Below are positions 59,930 through 64,000 of a stretch of DNA of 64,000 nt, one piece after another (within the stretch, counting starts at the first letter, position 1; every line of letters begins with the position of its first letter). The translations under genes were made by a program, and so were the position numbers. Source of the stretch: Cohnella endophytica (lineage in GTDB: Bacteria > Bacillota > Bacilli > Paenibacillales > Paenibacillaceae); NCBI RefSeq assembly GCF_003628305.1, contig NZ_RBZM01000007.1:186001-250000 (forward strand), written 5' to 3'. The notes under the pieces were generated by a model, which saw nothing but the letters and a program-made list of their open reading frames with translations, ran no database searches and was not told the origin of the DNA.

Positions 59930-60013
59930 CGACATGGAAGAGGCGTTCCCGTTTAGATCGCTAAACGGGAACCCTTTTTACTTCCGACAGCCGATCGACT
60001 GGGAGGAAACGTA

Positions 60014-60967
60014 ATGAATGAGTACAATGCCGGAACCAGAGGAATCGCTAACAGAGGCAAGAACGGTCAAGGCAAGTTTGCCTATTCGAGACTGGCGGAT
60101 TCGGATGCTTTCGTGGCGTGGATCTTTATCCTGCCGTTTATTGTCCTGTGGGCTTGGTGGTTCTTTTACCCCTTTCTCCAATCGTTTATCCGCAGCTTTC
60201 AGGATGTGAATTTCGCCGCGTTGGATGAAGCCAAGTTTATCGGTTTCGGCAATTACGCGAAAATATTACAAGACCCGGATTTCTACCGGGCGTTGCTGCA
60301 TTCTTTGGAAATCGTAGCCATCTCGGTGCCGTCCCAAGCCGTACTCGGTTTGTTGCTGGCCATCTTGGTCAACAAGAAGATCGCGGGCCAAGGAATTTTC
60401 AGGACCGTCTTCTTCATTCCTTATATCGCTTCCCAAATCGCGGTCACGACCGTGTTCATGATGCTGTTTAAACAAGATACGTTTGTTACCCGGTTTTTCG
60501 CGTTGTTAGGCATGAAAAATGCGACTTGGTTCGCGGATACGGATTATGCGCTGTTGTTCGTTTGCATGCTCTTCGTTTTCCAACAGGTAGGGTTCAGCAT
60601 GATCGTCTATTTATCGGGGCTGCAAGAAATCCCGCGCGATCTGTACGAGGCCGCGGAAATCGACGGAGCAAGCAAGGGTAATCAATTCCGGTATATTACA
60701 GTGCCGTCCCTGAAGCCGGTCATCTTCTTCGTCGTGTCGGTATCCACGATTCTTGCCTTTCAAATTTATGACCAGATCGCGGCGATCTCCCGCTACGGGG
60801 CGCTGGGTACTCCCGCAGGAGCAACGAGCACGGTTGTCACCTATTTCTATCAGCACGGAATCCGGTACCTGAATATCGGTTACGGTTGCGCGGCGGTCGT
60901 TTTATTTTTCTTCGTCATATTAGCCGTTACGGCCATTCAGAAAAAATTATTAGACGCGAAGGACTGA
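60014..60967 (+). CDS. Sugar ABC transporter permease (MalF type, CUT1)
   Basis: A 317-residue, six-TM permease. The N-terminal cytoplasmic part (about 1-37) is followed by AWIFILPFIVLWAWWFFYPF. EAA loop: YEAAEIDGASKGNQFRYITVPSL. GGGAGG precedes the ATG. It overlaps the next permease by one base. The upstream gap (59930-60013) contains a weak AACGGGAACCCTTTT hairpin that may down-tune it. Confidence 0.92.
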   Translation: MNEYNAGTRGIANRGKNGQGKFAYSRLADSDAFVAWIFILPFIVLWAWWFFYPFLQSFIRSFQDVNFAALDEAKFIGFGNYAKILQDPDFYRALLHSLEIVAISVPSQAVLGLLLAILVNKKIAGQGIFRTVFFIPYIASQIAVTTVFMMLFKQDTFVTRFFALLGMKNATWFADTDYALLFVCMLFVFQQVGFSMIVYLSGLQEIPRDLYEAAEIDGASKGNQFRYITVPSLKPVIFFVVSVSTILAFQIYDQIAAISRYGALGTPAGATSTVVTYFYQHGIRYLNIGYGCAAVVLFFFVILAVTAIQKKLLDAKD

Positions 60968-61788
60968 TGAACGTGAAGCTTATTAGACGTGCGATCGCCT
61001 ACGCAGTTCTCTGGCTACTGGCCGCGGCTTTTGCCACCCCGTTTATTTATACGCTGTACAATTCCTTCATGCCGCTAAAGTATGCAAACAAGCTGGTCGG
61101 CATGAAGGAATGGACGCTGGAGCACTACGCTACCTTTTTTACCAACGAGGCTTATAACGTACCGCTATGGTTTTGGAATACGCTGGTCATGACGGGCATC
61201 ATTATGCTCGGCAACTGGATCGTTAATCCGATGGCCGCTTATGCGCTCGCCAAATTGAATTTCCGCGGAAAAAAACTCGTTTTATGGATGGTTATGGCGA
61301 CGATGATGGTACCGTATCATATGATTCTGATTCCCGTCTACGTAAACATGGCACAGATTGGTTGGCTCAACACGTTCGCAGGACTAACCGTTCCGTTCCT
61401 TTACCAGTGTCTGTACATTTTCATGCTTAGACAGTTTTACCTAGGCATTCCGAACGAATTGATCGAAGCATCGCGAATCGACGGCCTGAACAAAATCGGC
61501 GGCTTTTGGCGCATCGTTTTTCCTTTGGCCAAATCCTCGCTAATTACGATGTCCATTTTGACATTTGCAGGCACTTGGAACAGTTACCTAGTTCCGAGCA
61601 CGTTCGTCAGCTCGCCGGAAAAATATGTGCTTGTCGTCGGGTTGAACAGCTTGAAGGACGCGGCTTTCGAGAAAACGTCCCTCATCATGGCCGGAGTGGT
61701 GCTTTCGACCGTTCCGATCCTTCTGTTCTTTTTCTTCTTCCAGAAGCAGTACATCGAGGGTGTCTCCACTTCGGGGATAAAGGGATAG
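60967..61788 (+). CDS. Sugar ABC transporter permease (MalG type, CUT1)
   Basis: A 273-residue six-TM permease. EAA motif: IEASRIDGLNKIGGFWRIVFP. The end is GVSTSGIKG. The start is the ATG at 60967 inside TGATG of the preceding gene, so it is translationally coupled; the longer frame to 60886 lies inside the first permease. It is convergent with the YesN regulator gene, 15 bp apart. Confidence 0.92.
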   Translation: MNVKLIRRAIAYAVLWLLAAAFATPFIYTLYNSFMPLKYANKLVGMKEWTLEHYATFFTNEAYNVPLWFWNTLVMTGIIMLGNWIVNPMAAYALAKLNFRGKKLVLWMVMATMMVPYHMILIPVYVNMAQIGWLNTFAGLTVPFLYQCLYIFMLRQFYLGIPNELIEASRIDGLNKIGGFWRIVFPLAKSSLITMSILTFAGTWNSYLVPSTFVSSPEKYVLVVGLNSLKDAAFEKTSLIMAGVVLSTVPILLFFFFFQKQYIEGVSTSGIKG

Positions 61789-61803
61789 GTATAGCAGCTG
61801 TAT

Positions 61804-63360
61804 TCAGCAAGTCGGGGGCTCCGTCTGTTTCCGGAACTCCTTGGGGGACATGCCGACATATTTATTGAACACGATGGCAAAGTGGACCTGGCTCTTGAAG
61901 CCGACCTGTTCGGCGACTTCGTAGATTTTATGCTTGTAATCCTTCAGAAGCTCTTTGGCCCTGGCAATCCTCAGGTCGTTCAGGTAGTCGAATAAGCCTT
62001 TGCCCACTTCTTTCCGGAATAACTTGCTGATATAATTCCCGCTGGCGTTAAATTGTTCGCCGAGGTGCTCCAATGAAATTTCCCGTTTGTAGGAAGCGTG
62101 CAAATAATTTAAAATGCTTTTGATGATCGGACTGTATTCTTGGCGAATAAATGCACGGTTGCGAGCTTCCATTTTCTCTCGGAACAGATTCCGGTAAAAA
62201 GCCGTAAGTTCAGCCAGATTCTCGATTTCTTTCGCAAGAGTCGTGTCCTTAAAATAGGCATCGCTCTCATCCAGAATAAACAGAAGCCCCTCGTACACTT
62301 TTTTGACGTCGGTTTCGGTCATGCACGGCTTTTCCCGGAGCAACTGCTCCCAATTATCCCTATACAGCTGATATTGTTCGAATTGGCCTTCTTTCAAGTG
62401 GGTTTTCATGTTCATTATGTGCTGGCTTGCCGTATCCAGGACGCTTGGATCTTCGTTCCAACCGCACGGATAATTCAAGACGTATTCCTCGGGCTTATAG
62501 AACTTGTGGTTGATTGCCTGTTTTGCTTGTTCGTATGCCCGGTTTAATTCCTGGAAGGATTGGAAGAAACCGCTTATGCCAAATACGGTTTCTACGTTAA
62601 TAAATCGTCTGAGCGAGCTGCTGATCATCGCGATCAGCTCGTTCAGGCGATTTCTCGATTCCTGCTCGCTTTTGATTTCGCTGTTGCTCAAGATGACGAC
62701 GTAACGATTTTCTTCGCTCCGTAACCCTTCCACTTCTTTCTCTTTCGCAAGCAGCTCGGCCATAATATTCAGGATGGCGTTCTGGAGCAGGTGGGATCCG
62801 TTCTGATCCGGATAACGATTCACTGCTTTACGATAATGCCTGACGGTAAAGAGAGCTACCAGCATATTCGACTCTTTCAGATTGGTCTGAAGGGAGGCGG
62901 GAGGCTGTCCGTTTAACCATTGCCTCAGGCCGTCTTCCTTGGACCGTGCCTTGTTTTCCAGACGGGAGACAGGGCTTATTTTTGTTGCGTCAAGCTCGTC
63001 TTTAAGTTGAATCAGCATGTCGGCGATGAGCTCTCCGCTCATGCTCGGTTTGTAGAAATAGTCGGAGGCCCCCAGTTTCATGGCGCTCTTTACGTTCGCC
63101 AAGTCGTCAAAGCTGCTTAAAATAATGATTTTCGTTTCAAGCCCTTGCTGCCGGACCTCCTCCAGTACTTGAAGTCCGTTTTTTTTCGGCATCTTAATGT
63201 CCAGTATTACCACGTCGGGGAGCAACTCTAGAATGGACTGAATCGCTTTCTCGCCGTCCTCCGCTTCCCCGACGATTTCGATTCCATGCGATTCCCAATT
63301 CCGGCAGGATTTAATGCCTATTCTGACCAACGGTTCGTCGTCTACGATCAAAACTCTCAT
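61804..63360 (-). CDS. YesN-type response regulator with AraC DNA-binding domain
   Basis: 518 residues. Receiver domain (1 to about 120) with acidic DDE (7-9) and phospho-acceptor Asp54 (VVILDIKMP). A long middle domain of unknown fold (about 140-400) follows, then an AraC helix-turn-helix domain (about 415-515, LEHLGEQFNASGNYISKLFRKEVG). It is encoded directly after the YesM-type kinase and convergent to the sugar operon it probably activates. Tandem AATAGCGATT sites are the candidate targets. Confidence 0.92.
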   Translation of the reverse strand: MRVLIVDDEPLVRIGIKSCRNWESHGIEIVGEAEDGEKAIQSILELLPDVVILDIKMPKKNGLQVLEEVRQQGLETKIIILSSFDDLANVKSAMKLGASDYFYKPSMSGELIADMLIQLKDELDATKISPVSRLENKARSKEDGLRQWLNGQPPASLQTNLKESNMLVALFTVRHYRKAVNRYPDQNGSHLLQNAILNIMAELLAKEKEVEGLRSEENRYVVILSNSEIKSEQESRNRLNELIAMISSSLRRFINVETVFGISGFFQSFQELNRAYEQAKQAINHKFYKPEEYVLNYPCGWNEDPSVLDTASQHIMNMKTHLKEGQFEQYQLYRDNWEQLLREKPCMTETDVKKVYEGLLFILDESDAYFKDTTLAKEIENLAELTAFYRNLFREKMEARNRAFIRQEYSPIIKSILNYLHASYKREISLEHLGEQFNASGNYISKLFRKEVGKGLFDYLNDLRIARAKELLKDYKHKIYEVAEQVGFKSQVHFAIVFNKYVGMSPKEFRKQTEPPTC

Positions 63361-64000
63361 TTAATCCCCTCGATTTCCTTGGCCCATGATCGGAATGACG
63401 ATGCGGGCCGTAGTTCCTTGGTTTTCCGTGCTTTCCAGATATAGACCGTATCCAATGCCGAAATTCATCTCGATTCTCTTGCGAATGTTGGAGATTCCGA
63501 TCGAGTTTAATTTATGCTCCGCGTTATTCGAGTCGATGGCGTCCAGTTGTTCGACGGACAAGCCCTTCCCGTTATCGATCACCGACATGACCAGGTTTTC
63601 ATCCGATTTCTCGATTCGCACGATCAGCTTGCCTTTGTGCGCGATGTCGTAAAAACCATGAAAAACGGCGTTCTCCACAAGCGGCTGCAGCATGAACTTA
63701 GGGGTACGGCAGTGCAAAACCTCTTCCCCCGCCTCATATAACACTTCGAATTTGTTCAAGTAGCGGAAGCCGAGAATTTTCGTGTAATCCTGAATAAAGT
63801 CAAGCTCCTCCTTGACCGTAACGTAATCCGAATCGGTTTTGGCAGTGAAGCGGATGACGGACGAGAATGCCGTAAGCGCTTCCTCGATTCCGGCCGCACC
63901 TTGGAGCTTCGCCATCCACTTGATGACGTTTATCGTATTATACATGAAGTGTGGGTTAATCTGAGATTGGAGCGCGCGCAGCTCCGCATTTCGCTTTTCT
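63361..64000 (-). CDS. YesM-type sensor histidine kinase (5' part beyond window)
   Basis: The 3' part of a membrane histidine kinase gene that continues past position 64000. The His_kinase domain motif QINPHFMYNTIN appears at about 63940-63965, with the phospho-acceptor His. The GHKL ATPase domain follows, with N-box VENAVFHGF and DNGKGL. The internal ATG at 63945 is not the true start. The stop is directly next to the YesN ATG (no gap), so the pair forms one operon. Confidence 0.92.
   Translation of the reverse strand, partial: EKRNAELRALQSQINPHFMYNTINVIKWMAKLQGAAGIEEALTAFSSVIRFTAKTDSDYVTVKEELDFIQDYTKILGFRYLNKFEVLYEAGEEVLHCRTPKFMLQPLVENAVFHGFYDIAHKGKLIVRIEKSDENLVMSVIDNGKGLSVEQLDAIDSNNAEHKLNSIGISNIRKRIEMNFGIGYGLYLESTENQGTTARIVIPIMGQGNRGD

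Noticed and set aside
1..64000. CRISPR arrays, tRNA/rRNA genes, prophage or intact insertion sequences
   Set aside because: No regularly spaced repeat-spacer units, no cloverleaf-like or rRNA segments and no transposase or integrase frames were seen by eye.

Overview
The window looks like chromosomal DNA of a spore-forming, soil-type Paenibacillaceae bacterium (Paenibacillus, Cohnella or a close relative). This is inferred from three CUT1-type sugar ABC operons, each next to an AraC-type or YesM/YesN-type sensor or a cre-like site. It is also supported by S-layer-homology and copper-amine-oxidase-N (stalk) domains, a YheC/YheD spore-coat ATP-grasp protein, strong AGGAGG ribosome sites, many TTG/GTG starts and intermediate GC. 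No tRNA, rRNA, CRISPR array, prophage or intact insertion sequence was seen.

Layout. 1-7.1 kb: a GH3 beta-glycosidase, a large S-layer-anchored surface protein with GLUG repeats, and a PAS-GGDEF-EAL protein. 7.1-17.2 kb: a divergent SRPBCC/HxlR pair with two palindromic operators, a methyltransferase, an FtsX/ATPase exporter, and two fused ATPase-permease half transporters divergent from an OmpR-type two-component system. 17.3-27.7 kb: a uronic-acid polysaccharide utilisation locus with a membrane AraC sensor, permease-binding protein-permease, heparinase II/III-like lyase, CE7 esterase and GH88 hydrolase. It contains the scar of what looks like a deleted secreted enzyme. 27.7-31.4 kb: a CAAX-protease remnant, a palindromic element, and two secreted copper proteins (double cupredoxin; multicopper oxidase fused to a stalk and a cupredoxin). 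31.4-43.3 kb: many small regulator/effector modules (MerR, TetR, MarR with SDR, SRPBCC, tautomerase, MFS partners), the YheC/D protein and a GC-rich glycosyltransferase. 43.3-47.5 kb: an unexplained structured intergenic stretch, a small acidic protein, and a second sugar operon with a cre-like site. 47.5-49.5 kb: a preQ1-I riboswitch controlling queC-queD-queE. 49.6-57.4 kb: an ECF sigma/anti-sigma pair, a TetR-controlled operon (isochorismatase-like, MFS, metallo-hydrolase), an epimerase, a DMT transporter and a stalk-domain protein. 57.6-64 kb: YitT and a third sugar operon with the YesN regulator and YesM kinase (the kinase runs off the end).

The most useful points beyond routine annotation are the two gene scars (23.4 kb and 27.75 kb), operator/promoter architecture readable for most local regulators, an isochorismatase-fold protein lacking the catalytic cysteine, and the composite copper oxidase. 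I did not find a convincing wholly new system. The best candidates for something undescribed are the structured 43.4-43.64 kb region, the palindromic element at 27.86-27.98 kb and the paired MacB-like exporters with their two-component system. All family assignments were made by eye; no database search was run.
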